64,000 nucleotides of DNA from an uncultured Enterobacteriaceae bacterium (lineage in GTDB: Bacteria; Pseudomonadota; Gammaproteobacteria; Enterobacterales; Enterobacteriaceae): positions 124,001 through 188,000 of the forward strand of contig CANRKT010000001.1 of assembly GCA_947631255.1 (NCBI GenBank), read 5' to 3'. Under the pieces are notes generated by a model. It saw nothing but the letters and a program-made list of their open reading frames with translations. It had not been told where the DNA came from and ran no database searches. The translations under genes and the position numbers were made by a program. Below are positions 1-8,128 of the stretch, piece by piece (position 1 is the first letter of the stretch; the number at the start of each line of letters is the position of its first letter).

Positions 1-666
1 ATTGGTCAGTTGATGATTTTAGTCTTTATTGCATTACTCCTTTCGGCCTGGATCTCAACCGGGAATGAGCGTATTGCGTATGCCGGAATTCAGGTAGGGC
101 TGGCTTTCCTGCTAACGGTACTGCATGGCTTTGCCCCAAGCGATGATTTAGATGTGGCTACTGGGCGTATTCTTGGCATCCTGCTGGGCAACGTGGTGAT
201 TTATGTTATTTTCACTCATCTCTGGCCGGTCGGTATTGTTGACTCAGTACGTTCCAGTATTCGTAATAATTTAAAAGATTTATCCATTCTCTCTGAATTA
301 CCGCTACAGGCCAGAATGCAGGTAACCTTGCAGGCCGCCCGTATTGAACAGTCGATTGCTAAAACGATAGAATCTCTGCGGTTAGTGCCCTTTGAGCCTA
401 AACACTTACGTCCTTCAACCGAGGAATATCAGCGGTTGACGAAAATATTGTTGGAAATAGACGTTGCCTGTCGGGTGCTATTCTTACCGATGGCACGGGA
501 TGCGACCGATAAAGAAAGACTAAAAGCTTTGTGTGTCAATCAGTCAGCATCACCAGAACCCACCAATAATACCGGGATGACAGATGCTGAATTTCCGCCT
601 GAACCCCAGGCCGCGCAAGATGCCCTGAGACGCAGTTTAACCAGACTTGAGGGACTTTTAAAATGA
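1..666 (+). CDS. FUSC-family efflux inner-membrane protein (C-terminal part)
   Basis: The reading frame is open to the first base of the window, so only the last 221 residues are seen. The visible part starts with three or four hydrophobic segments (roughly residues 4-75 of the fragment) followed by a soluble, charged and helical tail of about 145 residues. This layout, and the immediate overlap with an outer-membrane factor gene, fits the fusaric-acid-resistance (FUSC; AaeB/MdtO-like) inner-membrane component of a tripartite exporter. The stop codon overlaps the next gene in an ATGA arrangement, so the two are translationally coupled. A periplasmic adaptor would be expected upstream, outside the window. 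The exported substrate cannot be inferred. Family assignment is by overall resemblance and context, and other FUSC subfamilies are possible. Confidence 0.7.
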   Translation: MGQLMILVFIALLLSAWISTGNERIAYAGIQVGLAFLLTVLHGFAPSDDLDVATGRILGILLGNVVIYVIFTHLWPVGIVDSVRSSIRNNLKDLSILSELPLQARMQVTLQAARIEQSIAKTIESLRLVPFEPKHLRPSTEEYQRLTKILLEIDVACRVLFLPMARDATDKERLKALCVNQSASPEPTNNTGMTDAEFPPEPQAAQDALRRSLTRLEGLLK

Positions 667-683
667 AGGGACCCAGGGTGAAT

Positions 684-2165
684 ATGGATAAAAAAATAGC
701 CACAAAGATGCTCCTGGTAATCACCATGACCTCGCTGCTCAATGCTTGCGTGACTGACTCGGTAAAACGTGCGCCAGCGTCACCCTCGACGCCATGGCAG
801 CCTTCGGGGCAAACAAGCCAGGCAGTGACTGACTCGTTTTCAGTGCCTGAAAATAGACAGATCTTAGATAAACCGCTCACACCCAAAATTGAAGAAAATC
901 ATGCTTATTCACTGCCGGAGCTGATTAATATTGCTCAATTAGAAAACCCGGATACGCGAATAGCCTGGCAGCAAGCGCGTCAGGCCGCTTTAGCGGTGGG
1001 GCTGAGTGAGACATTATTTTTACCTATGATTTCAGCCAATGTTATTGGTGGCTATCAGCACACCCGTACTCCGCTGCCGGTGACCGTTCTCGGACAGAAC
1101 AATCTTGAAACTAATACTCATGCGGTAATTCCGTCGCTGGTATTACAGTGGCTGGTGTTTGATTTTGGTCAGCGCAGAGCATTAGTTAACGCAGCCGAGC
1201 AGGTATCATTTGCCGCCAATATTGGGTTCAACGGTATACATCAAAAAAATATTTATGATGTTACTCGTACTTACTATCAATATGGTGCCGCCCAGGCCCG
1301 CTACAAAAAAACCGAAGAAATGCTGCGAAACAGTAAAAGTATTCTCGCAGCCGCAGAAGCGAAAAAACAGCAAGGTATTGGTACTTCACTGGAAGTGGCT
1401 CAAGTTACCCAGTTAGTGGCCCAGGCGGAGCTTAATCGCGTCGTTGCCCAAGGTCTGCAACGAGATGCAAAACAGGCATTACTGGCCGCAACCGGTTTAC
1501 CCGCTCACTCAAAACTGGATGTTGATACTCCTGAATACAAAGCACCATCGCTGAAAGTCATTCAACCTACTCAGAAGATGGTAGAACAGGCACTCGCTCA
1601 TCGCCCTGACGTACTGGCCAGTTATGCACTGGCTCAGGCAGCTAAAGAGGGAATTACTGCCGCAGAAGCCAGCTATATGCCGAAAATTGTGCTTGCGGGA
1701 GGACTGGCCCACGCTCGCAGCAGATTTGATATTCAGGGGTTGCCAACGATTGGACCACAGACCTCATCATCAAATATTCTGCTGGGCATCAGCCTGCCTT
1801 TGTATGATGGTGGAATGCGTTCGATACGCGTTCAGGAAGCAGAGTCTCGCGCTGCCAGTGCACACGAAACCTTTGAGAAGACTCGGGAGATGGCTGCCCG
1901 CGAAATCGTGGTCTCTGGTGATGTTCTGGAGTCGGCAATCGCCTCTGAAACCGCTTCAGCGAATCTGGTTAAAACGGCCTTAATCACCTACGACGCTGCT
2001 TTTGATGCCTATAAACATGGCGTTGGCACGATTACCGTGGTGAATGAAGCAGCGAATAACCTACTGCTGGCCCAACAGCTTGAGATTGATGCCCGCACAT
2101 CCGTGCTGGTTGCAGTGGCTAACCTGGCGTTTGTGATGGGAGAGATGACTCAGGCGGCTCTCTAA
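684..2165 (+). CDS. TolC-type outer-membrane factor lipoprotein of efflux system
   Basis: Outer-membrane channel of the tripartite exporter begun by the preceding FUSC gene. With the start at 684 the protein opens with a lysine-containing n-region (MDKK), a short hydrophobic core and the lipobox LNAC, giving a lipidated cysteine about 22 residues in. An earlier ATG at 663 overlaps the upstream stop and adds seven residues; I prefer 684 because it gives a standard lipoprotein signal peptide and has a purine-rich run just upstream. Two similar halves rich in Ala/Gln coiled helix surround motifs such as RPDV and LPLYDGG, which are typical of the OEP/TolC fold. It resembles the lipidated outer-membrane proteins that accompany FUSC pumps, such as MdtP, but the match is not close enough to give a gene name. 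Confidence 0.8.
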   Translation: MDKKIATKMLLVITMTSLLNACVTDSVKRAPASPSTPWQPSGQTSQAVTDSFSVPENRQILDKPLTPKIEENHAYSLPELINIAQLENPDTRIAWQQARQAALAVGLSETLFLPMISANVIGGYQHTRTPLPVTVLGQNNLETNTHAVIPSLVLQWLVFDFGQRRALVNAAEQVSFAANIGFNGIHQKNIYDVTRTYYQYGAAQARYKKTEEMLRNSKSILAAAEAKKQQGIGTSLEVAQVTQLVAQAELNRVVAQGLQRDAKQALLAATGLPAHSKLDVDTPEYKAPSLKVIQPTQKMVEQALAHRPDVLASYALAQAAKEGITAAEASYMPKIVLAGGLAHARSRFDIQGLPTIGPQTSSSNILLGISLPLYDGGMRSIRVQEAESRAASAHETFEKTREMAAREIVVSGDVLESAIASETASANLVKTALITYDAAFDAYKHGVGTITVVNEAANNLLLAQQLEIDARTSVLVAVANLAFVMGEMTQAAL

Positions 2166-2170
2166 AAAAT

Positions 2171-2214
2171 ACCAGACTGAATATTTTTTGCCGAAATGCG
2201 TCATTCAGTCTGGT
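2171..2214. terminator. Inverted repeat after the efflux operon
   Basis: A perfect 12-bp inverted repeat (ACCAGACTGAAT at 2171-2182, its complement at 2203-2214) with a 20-nt loop begins five bases after the outer-membrane factor stop codon. No T-run follows on the plus strand, so it may be an mRNA 3'-end stabiliser or a weak terminator and not a canonical intrinsic terminator. Confidence 0.45.
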
Positions 2215-2354
2215 CATTAGATGTAATCCTTAACCAATTGATTACTCTACCCTTAATCTGTTGTTCTTAGACGATATCTCCCCTGAGAAACAGGACCTCT
2301 TCCCTGTTTACTATGACGTGTATAAATAGCAAAAAAGCAATAAACCACAAAATA

Positions 2355-2369
2355 TGAAACGGCGTTTCA
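2355..2369. promoter_or_regulatory. Candidate KdgR operator upstream of kduD
   Basis: The palindrome TGAAAC-GGC-GTTTCA lies about 150 bp before the kduD start, flanked by A/T bases. As I recall it, the KdgR box is an imperfect palindrome of the form TGAAAC-N3-GTTTCA with A/T flanks, and kduD is a known KdgR target in pectin- and hexuronate-degrading enterobacteria. Both the sequence and the adjacent gene support the call. The KdgR gene is not in this window. Confidence 0.65.
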
Positions 2370-2517
2370 TTTTAAATTGAAATAAGATTTTAAAAATAAT
2401 ATCATCCATATCTATTGATCACATTTTGTTATTTTTTGTTAAAAAATAGTGCAATATCCGTTCTCTTCACCTCATCGATTAAGGCCTTAAAACAGAGGCT
2501 CAGAAAAGGAAACTCTT

Positions 2518-3279
2518 ATGATTCTGGATTCATTTTCTTTAAAGGGTAAGGTTGCCGTGGTTTCAGGTTGTAATACTGGTTTAGGCCAGGATATGGCCAT
2601 TGGGCTGGCAGAGGCGGGTTGCGATATTGTTGGACTGAATAGATCAGAACCGACAGAAACCATCGAACGGGTTACCGCTTTAGGCCGTCGCTTTCTGAGC
2701 CTGAAAGCTGACTTGAGTCGTATTGATGGTATTCCGGCGCTGTTGAATACTGCGGTCGCAGAATTTGGTCATATCGATATACTGGTCAACAATGCTGGAG
2801 TCATTCGTCGTCAGGATGCGCTTGAATTCAGTGAGCAAGACTGGGATGACGTGATGAATGTTAATATCAAATCCGTCTTTTTTATGTCTCAGGCTGCGGC
2901 AAAACATTTTATAGCCCAGGGGACTGGCGGCAAAATAATTAACATCGCTTCTATGCTCTCTTTCCAGGGCGGGGTTCGTGTTCCTTCTTATACTGCTTCT
3001 AAGAGCGCGATCATGGGGGTGACACGCTTGCTGGCAAATGAGTGGTCAAAACACGGTATCAACGTGAACGCAATTGCTCCGGGTTATATTGCCACCAACA
3101 ATACTCAGCAGCTGCGTGAAGATGAACAACGTAGCAGAGAAATACTCGACCGTATCCCGGCGGGACGCTGGGGAAAACCCTCTGACTTTAAAGGGCCAGT
3201 GGTGTTTCTTGCTTCTTCTGCCTCAGACTATGTTAATGGTTATACTGTCGCTGTTGACGGTGGCTGGCTGTCGCGCTAA
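2518..3279 (+). CDS. kduD: 2-dehydro-3-deoxy-D-gluconate 5-dehydrogenase
   Basis: Short-chain dehydrogenase of 253 residues, the usual KduD length. KduD interconverts 2,5-diketo-3-deoxygluconate and 2-keto-3-deoxygluconate in unsaturated uronate (pectin, glycosaminoglycan) catabolism in the cytoplasm. The Rossmann glycine motif is at Gly17/Gly21/Gly23, NNAG lies near residue 91, and the catalytic Tyr158 and Lys162 sit in YTASK. The ending, GYTVAVDGGWLSR, is typical of KduD. The start is preceded by AGGAAA. The partner isomerase gene kduI, adjacent in E. coli, is not here, so kduD is probably transcribed alone under the KdgR-like palindrome upstream. Downstream is ygeA, as in E. coli except that araE is missing. 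Confidence 0.92.
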   Translation: MILDSFSLKGKVAVVSGCNTGLGQDMAIGLAEAGCDIVGLNRSEPTETIERVTALGRRFLSLKADLSRIDGIPALLNTAVAEFGHIDILVNNAGVIRRQDALEFSEQDWDDVMNVNIKSVFFMSQAAAKHFIAQGTGGKIINIASMLSFQGGVRVPSYTASKSAIMGVTRLLANEWSKHGINVNAIAPGYIATNNTQQLREDEQRSREILDRIPAGRWGKPSDFKGPVVFLASSASDYVNGYTVAVDGGWLSR

Positions 3280-3401
3280 GACCGCTGCATTTTTAGATGA
3301 AAAACACTTGTAAGAATCGGGTCAAGATAATTGCAGACCTGAAAATGCTTTGCTAGCCTCTTCATCTGGATAGGAACCGCGTCATAATAAAGGTATATAT
3401 G

Positions 3402-4097
3402 ATGAAAACAATTGGACTGTTAGGCGGTATGAGCTGGGAATCAACCATTCGATATTATCGACACATCAATCAAGGCATTAATAACCATTTAGGTGGTCTG
3501 CACTCTGCTAAGATCTTACTACATAGTGTTGATTTTTATGAAATAGAGGCTTGCCAGATAACGGGAGCATGGGACAAAGCAGGTGAAATACTGGCGGATG
3601 CCGCTTTGGGACTGGAAAAGGCCGGAGCGGATGGCATCATGCTTTGTACCAATACCATGCATAAAATCGTGCCGTACATTGAATCTCGTTGCGCGCTACC
3701 GATTCTGCATATTACCGATGCAACCGGCCAGGTGATCCGTAATGCCGGGTTAAGACAAATCGCGTTGCTGGGAACCCGTTACACGATGGAGCAAGATTTC
3801 TATCGTGGACGGCTGAAAGACTCCTTCGGTATTACCTCGCTTATTCCCGATGAAACTCAGCGCATGAAAATTAATCAGGTTATTTTTGATGAACTTTGTC
3901 ATGGTGTTATTCATCCGGCATCAAAACGGTATTACCAGCAAATTATCAATGAGCTGCAAGAGTTAGGCGCCGAGGGCGTTATTTTCGGTTGTACTGAAAT
4001 AGGGATGTTGCTTGATCAGAATAACTGTTCAATACCCTTTTTTGATACCACAGCCATTCATGCCCAGGCCGCGGTCGACTTTATGCTGAGTCAGTAA
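3402..4097 (+). CDS. ygeA: Broad-specificity amino acid racemase (Asp/Glu racemase family)
   Basis: Cofactor-independent racemase of about 231 residues closely similar to E. coli YgeA, which has been described as a broad-specificity amino acid racemase. The N-terminus [15 protein letters not shown] is the family signature. The two catalytic cysteines are visible in LCTNTMHK (about residue 82) and FGCTEIG (about residue 197). An ATG at 3399 would add one methionine; I chose 3402 because it matches the E. coli N-terminus, with AAAGG at 3389-3393 as ribosome binding site. It lies between kduD and an MFS gene; in E. coli ygeA neighbours lysR and araE. Confidence 0.88.
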   Translation: MKTIGLLGGMSWESTIRYYRHINQGINNHLGGLHSAKILLHSVDFYEIEACQITGAWDKAGEILADAALGLEKAGADGIMLCTNTMHKIVPYIESRCALPILHITDATGQVIRNAGLRQIALLGTRYTMEQDFYRGRLKDSFGITSLIPDETQRMKINQVIFDELCHGVIHPASKRYYQQIINELQELGAEGVIFGCTEIGMLLDQNNCSIPFFDTTAIHAQAAVDFMLSQ

Positions 4098-4157
4098 CCA
4101 CGACGGCTCTTTACTGGGTCATCAGTTTCCTCTGTAATATCAGTTGTGTTATAAACC

Positions 4158-4173
4158 TGTGAATGAGATCACG
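4158..4173. promoter_or_regulatory. Candidate CRP site upstream of the MFS exporter gene
   Basis: TGTGA-ATGAGA-TCACG matches the CRP core TGTGA-N6-TCACA at nine of ten positions. It lies about 130 bp before the MFS gene and 60 bp after the ygeA stop, which is compatible with activation of the downstream gene. A chance match cannot be excluded. Confidence 0.4.
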
Positions 4174-4182
4174 TTTTAGCTA

Positions 4183-4217
4183 CATTCTGCCGCGGGTTAT
4201 TCAGGGCAGGCAGAATG
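4183..4217. terminator. Inverted repeat between ygeA and MFS gene
   Basis: CATTCTGCC (4183-4191) and GGCAGAATG (4209-4217) form a 9-bp perfect stem with a 17-nt loop. There is no U-tract after it, so terminator function is uncertain. It could equally be an operator palindrome for the downstream MFS gene. Confidence 0.35.
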
Positions 4218-4303
4218 GCTAAGTGTTAAAACATGTAGACCTTAATCCAGGCGGGCAGGCATCGGACTACCGCTTTTTTGTTTACTGAAATCGGGAGTTT
4301 CCC

Positions 4304-5470
4304 ATGCCTGTTTCTTTACTGGCGCTGGCAATCAGCGCCTTTGCCATTGGTACCACTGAGTTTGTGATTATGGGTTTATTGCCCGAAGTGGCCGATAGTC
4401 TGAGTATTACAATTCCGACTGCTGGCTGGTTAATCAGTGGATACGCATTGGGAGTGGCGATCGGCGCTCCGATTATGGCACTCCTCACCGCACGTCTTCC
4501 GCGTAAGCTGTCATTAACACTACTGATGATTATTTTTATTGTCGGTAATGCCTTGTGCGCTATTGCTTTGAATTACCAGTTCCTGATGCTGGCGCGTATT
4601 ATTACGGCCCTGTGCCATGGTGCCTTCTTTGGTATTGGTGCCGTGGTTGCTGCAAGTCTGGTACCGGAAGGACGCAAAGCTTCAGCCGTGGCGTTGATGT
4701 TTACCGGCCTGACACTGGCAAATGTGTTAGGTGTCCCACTGGGCACGGCTTTTGGTCAGCTTTATGGCTGGCGAGCGACCTTCTGGGGGGTTGCTGCTAT
4801 CGGTATCCTGGCGTTTATCTGCCTGATAATCAGCCTGCCGACACAAAAAAATGCTGAAAAGACCGATATTAAGGCGGAAGTCAAAGCGCTGGCTAACAGC
4901 AAACTGTGGTTATCTCTGAGCATGACGGTCTTTTTTGCTGCGGCTATGTTTGCCTTATTTAGCTATATCGCGCCGATGCTGTTAGAAATTACCGGTATTA
5001 CGCCTAAAGGTGTGAGCTGGACACTTTTTCTGATTGGTGGCGGTCTGACTATCGGTAATATTCTCGGCGGCCGACTGGCTGACTGGCGAGTTTCATTCAG
5101 TTTATTACTGAGTTTTAGCCTGATAGCTCTGTTCTCACTGTTATTCCGCTGGACCAGCCATGATACCTGGCTGGCCGAAATCACGTTGTTTTTATGGGCT
5201 ATCGCGACTTTTGCTACGGTACCTGCCCTGCAAATCAATGTCCTGGCTCACGGCAAAAATGCACCCAATCTGGTTTCTACTTTAAACATTGCTGCTTTTA
5301 ACGTCGGCAATGCGCTTGGAGCCTGGGTCGGTGGCGTGGTTATCGGTGGCGGTTTTGGCCTGACTATCGTACCTGTTGCTGCTGCGGGGCTGGCCGTTAT
5401 CGGTTTGATTATCTGCCTGATCACCTTTCAAGGTACAAGGTGTCAGACGCAGACGGTCACTGAGTCGTAA
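4304..5470 (+). CDS. MFS transporter, DHA1 family (YdhP/AraJ-like exporter)
   Basis: A 388-residue protein made almost entirely of hydrophobic segments, consistent with 12 transmembrane helices and a central cytoplasmic loop near residues 185-200 (KNAEKTDIKAEVK). The N-terminal block GTTEFVIMGLLPEVA, the helix-4 region HGAFFGIGAVVAASLVP, and FNVGNALGAWVGG near the C-terminus are hallmarks of the YdhP/AraJ branch of proton-driven sugar and drug exporters in the inner membrane. The substrate cannot be deduced. It sits where E. coli carries the arabinose importer araE, so it may be a lineage-specific replacement. A possible CRP site and an inverted repeat lie upstream. It converges on lysR. Confidence 0.82.
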   Translation: MPVSLLALAISAFAIGTTEFVIMGLLPEVADSLSITIPTAGWLISGYALGVAIGAPIMALLTARLPRKLSLTLLMIIFIVGNALCAIALNYQFLMLARIITALCHGAFFGIGAVVAASLVPEGRKASAVALMFTGLTLANVLGVPLGTAFGQLYGWRATFWGVAAIGILAFICLIISLPTQKNAEKTDIKAEVKALANSKLWLSLSMTVFFAAAMFALFSYIAPMLLEITGITPKGVSWTLFLIGGGLTIGNILGGRLADWRVSFSLLLSFSLIALFSLLFRWTSHDTWLAEITLFLWAIATFATVPALQINVLAHGKNAPNLVSTLNIAAFNVGNALGAWVGGVVIGGGFGLTIVPVAAAGLAVIGLIICLITFQGTRCQTQTVTES

Positions 5471-5530
5471 ATTAGCGTTCAGGTGAACCGTGAAGCGAGT
5501 CACTGCAAAATAAAGTGCTCGCGTAAAGTA

Positions 5531-5583
5531 TGAATCCATATCAGAGCCGGGTAGGGGCCAACCTTACACTGATTATGGATTCA
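5531..5583. terminator. Long inverted repeat between convergent MFS gene and lysR
   Basis: TGAATCCATATCAG at 5531-5544 is repeated in inverse at 5569-5583, with one bulged base, around a 24-nt loop. It occupies the gap between two convergent genes, so a bidirectional terminator is likely. The length and near-perfect arms also resemble a small palindromic element. Confidence 0.45.
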
Positions 5584-5597
5584 GGAGATGACAGGTG

Positions 5598-6521
5598 TTA
5601 CTGATCAAGCAGGGCATCAAGCGCGTCACTGTATTGGTGACTGTGCTGCTGTAAATGTTCGCTAAATGCGTTAACCAACGCTGAGGCTGGTCGGTGTAAC
5701 GGGCGAATCAAGCTCACCGTGAAGGGAACCGATTCGCTGAAGCGCTTTACCACCAGCCCCTGACCCTGATAATCCAGTGCTGTCAGGGGATTAACAATCG
5801 ATATGCCCACACCCGCTTTGACCATGGCACACACGGAAGCGGCGCTGTGGGTTTCAACCACCATGCGCCGTTTAATGTTAAATTTCTGAAATAACGCATC
5901 CAATAACTGACGATAACTATCTGTTGGCGAAAGACTAATGTAACTTTCGCCAGTAAAGTCCTGTGGTGTCAGTACCTTTTTTGTTGCTAACCGATGTCCG
6001 ACAGGCAGCACACAGACCTCGTTGAGGGTCAATAAAGTCTGACGTTCTGTTCCTGCGGGGGTATGACTATTTTCCGTGAAGCCTAAATCATGGCGCTGGG
6101 CGGAGAGCCATTCTTCAAGCAGCGGTGACTCCTGGGGAATAATATTGAGACTCAAGCCGGGATAGCGCGCCAGAAAAGGTTGCAATAAATAGGGCAGAAA
6201 AGACTGAGAAAATACCGGTAAACAGGCGATAGAAAGTTCGCCCTGGCGAAACTCGCGCAGGCTTTCAGCGGCATTCAGAATACGGTCAAGACCGTACCAG
6301 GAACGTTGTACCTCTTCAAATAATCGCAACCCTTGCACTGTGGGGTGCAAACGCCCACGGCTTCGCTCAAAAAGTCGCAAATCAATTAACTTTTCAAATC
6401 GCGCCAGCTCTCGGCTAATGGTTGGCTGGGAGGTATGCAGCAAGGCTGCGGCCTCGGTAAGATTGCCTGCAGTGATAACGGCCCGGAATATCTCAATATG
6501 ACGTAGGGTGATGGCTGGCAT
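5598..6521 (-). CDS. lysR: LysR, transcriptional activator of lysA
   Basis: LysR-type regulator of 307 residues (E. coli LysR has 311). The N-terminal winged helix-turn-helix LRHIEIFRAVITAGNLTEAA is at residues 5-24, followed by HTSQPTISRELARFEK and a C-terminal substrate-binding domain. Long blocks, including WYGLDRILNAAESLREF and HSAASVCAMVKAGVG, match E. coli LysR. It is divergent from lysA with a 113-bp intergenic region, the classic arrangement in which LysR activates lysA and represses itself in response to diaminopimelate and lysine. Confidence 0.95.
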   Translation of the reverse strand: MPAITLRHIEIFRAVITAGNLTEAAALLHTSQPTISRELARFEKLIDLRLFERSRGRLHPTVQGLRLFEEVQRSWYGLDRILNAAESLREFRQGELSIACLPVFSQSFLPYLLQPFLARYPGLSLNIIPQESPLLEEWLSAQRHDLGFTENSHTPAGTERQTLLTLNEVCVLPVGHRLATKKVLTPQDFTGESYISLSPTDSYRQLLDALFQKFNIKRRMVVETHSAASVCAMVKAGVGISIVNPLTALDYQGQGLVVKRFSESVPFTVSLIRPLHRPASALVNAFSEHLQQHSHQYSDALDALLDQ

Positions 6522-6634
6522 AGTACTCTCCTTTTATCTATATCATATTTGAATAGACTGGCAAGAAAACGATATTTTTTATCATGCATGAATTGTGGCG
6601 TAATAGTGAAAATAATTATTGACTGGAGCTCACT

Positions 6635-7897
6635 ATGCCTCGCCTGTTGACGGATACCACTACTGCACTGAATGCTCAGAATTTACTGGCTTTACCGGCC
6701 GAATATGGTTGCCCGGTGTGGGCTTATGATGCGGATATTATTCGTCATCAAATCGAACAGTTACGTCAGTTTGATGTCATTCGTTTTGCCCAGAAAGCCT
6801 GCTCAAACATTCATATTCTTAAACTGATGCGTGAGCAGGGTGTTAAAGTGGATTCGGTTTCTCAGGGCGAAATTGAACGCGCTCTGGCTGCGGGCTATCA
6901 GCCGTCAGAAAATCCGGATGATATCGTCTTTACTGCTGATGTCATTGATGATGCGACGCTGGCGTTAGTTGCTGAGCATAAAATTGCCGTGAATATTGGT
7001 TCCGTCGATATGTTGCATCAACTCGGAGCGGTATCACCGGGACATCGGGTTTGGTTGCGTATTAACCCCGGTTTTGGTCATGGTCACAGCCAGAAAACTA
7101 ATACGGGCGGTGAGAACAGTAAGCACGGTATCTGGCACACAGATCTGCCGCAGGCTTTAGAAGTGATGCAGCATTATCAGTTGCAGTTAGTGGGTATGCA
7201 TATGCATATCGGCTCTGGGGTGGATTATGGCCATCTGGAACAGGTTTGTGGTGCGATGGTAAACCAGGTCATTGATTTTGGTCAGGATCTGGAGGCGATT
7301 TCTGCGGGCGGTGGTTTGTCTGTTCCTTATCATATTGGTGATGAAGTTATTGATACTCAACACTATTTTGGTTTGTGGAATGCTGCCCGGGAAGTGATCG
7401 CTGCTCATTTAGGTCATCCGGTCAAACTGGAAATTGAGCCAGGTCGTTTCCTCGTTGCTGAGGCAGGGGTGCTGGTGACTCAGGTACGGGCGGTAAAAGA
7501 GATGGGTTCACGTCATTTTGTGCTGATCGATGCCGGATTTAATGATTTGATGCGTCCGTCAATGTACGGTAGCTATCACCATATTTCCGCGTTACCTCAT
7601 GACGGTCGCTCACTGGGATCTGCCGGACTGATTGAAACCGTCGTGGCGGGGCCACTGTGTGAGTCAGGCGATGTCTTTACCCAGCAAGAAGGCGGTAAAG
7701 TAGAAACGCGTCTGTTACCCGCGGTTGAAGTGGGTGATTACTTAGTGCTGCATGATACCGGCGCTTATGGCGCGTCGATGTCTTCTAACTACAACACCCG
7801 ACCATTATTACCTGAAGTTTTGTTTGATAACGGTCAGACGCGCTTGATTCGTCGTCGCCAGACCATTGACGAGCTGCTGGCGCTAGAGATTATGTAA
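6635..7897 (+). CDS. lysA: Diaminopimelate decarboxylase
   Basis: PLP-dependent, fold-III enzyme of 420 residues converting meso-diaminopimelate to L-lysine, the last step of lysine synthesis. The PLP lysine is Lys54 in FAQKACSN. The phosphate-binding region includes MHMHIGSG and AGGGLSVPY, and the second-subunit motif CESGDVF is near residue 345. The length equals the E. coli enzyme. It is divergent from lysR, its activator. A palindromic hairpin follows downstream. Confidence 0.97.
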   Translation: MPRLLTDTTTALNAQNLLALPAEYGCPVWAYDADIIRHQIEQLRQFDVIRFAQKACSNIHILKLMREQGVKVDSVSQGEIERALAAGYQPSENPDDIVFTADVIDDATLALVAEHKIAVNIGSVDMLHQLGAVSPGHRVWLRINPGFGHGHSQKTNTGGENSKHGIWHTDLPQALEVMQHYQLQLVGMHMHIGSGVDYGHLEQVCGAMVNQVIDFGQDLEAISAGGGLSVPYHIGDEVIDTQHYFGLWNAAREVIAAHLGHPVKLEIEPGRFLVAEAGVLVTQVRAVKEMGSRHFVLIDAGFNDLMRPSMYGSYHHISALPHDGRSLGSAGLIETVVAGPLCESGDVFTQQEGGKVETRLLPAVEVGDYLVLHDTGAYGASMSSNYNTRPLLPEVLFDNGQTRLIRRRQTIDELLALEIM

Positions 7898-7930
7898 CCT
7901 GCCTGAATAACCGCAACACTTCAGCTATCT

Positions 7931-7956
7931 GACGGGAAAAGATATCTTTTCCCGTC
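7931..7956. terminator. Perfect 26-bp palindrome downstream of lysA
   Basis: The half-site GACGGGAAAAGAT is followed directly by its exact complement, giving a 13-bp self-complementary palindrome 33 bp after the lysA stop. The 3' arm contains TTTT before CCCGTC and only a weak T-rich stretch follows. It lies between convergent lysA and galR, so a bidirectional terminator is the simplest reading. Confidence 0.5.
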
Positions 7957-8128
7957 GTTATCCGTTATTTGAGGTGACCATACAGATTATCCCCTGCTAT
8001 CAGGCTCGAGATCATGCTAAGCAGGCAACTGACTGGGTATGGTAAGGGTTTGGTTGCGCCGATAGCCGGGATTATTGGTGATGGACTGGATTATCCGGCG
8101 AATAAGCTCCCGCTTTATCCGCGGTCAA

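Larger units (their letters stand above)
2166..2517. other. Intergenic region between efflux operon and kduD
   Basis: This 352-bp spacer has no credible coding sequence. It holds a long inverted repeat just after the efflux operon and a KdgR-like palindrome about 150 bp before kduD, both listed separately. The remainder is AT-rich, as expected for a promoter region. A purine-rich Shine-Dalgarno sequence (AGGAAA) sits just before the kduD start. Confidence 0.6.

Noticed and set aside
2400-2430. CRP-like half-site before kduD
   Set aside because: Only the TCACA half is present at the right place; the other half does not match.
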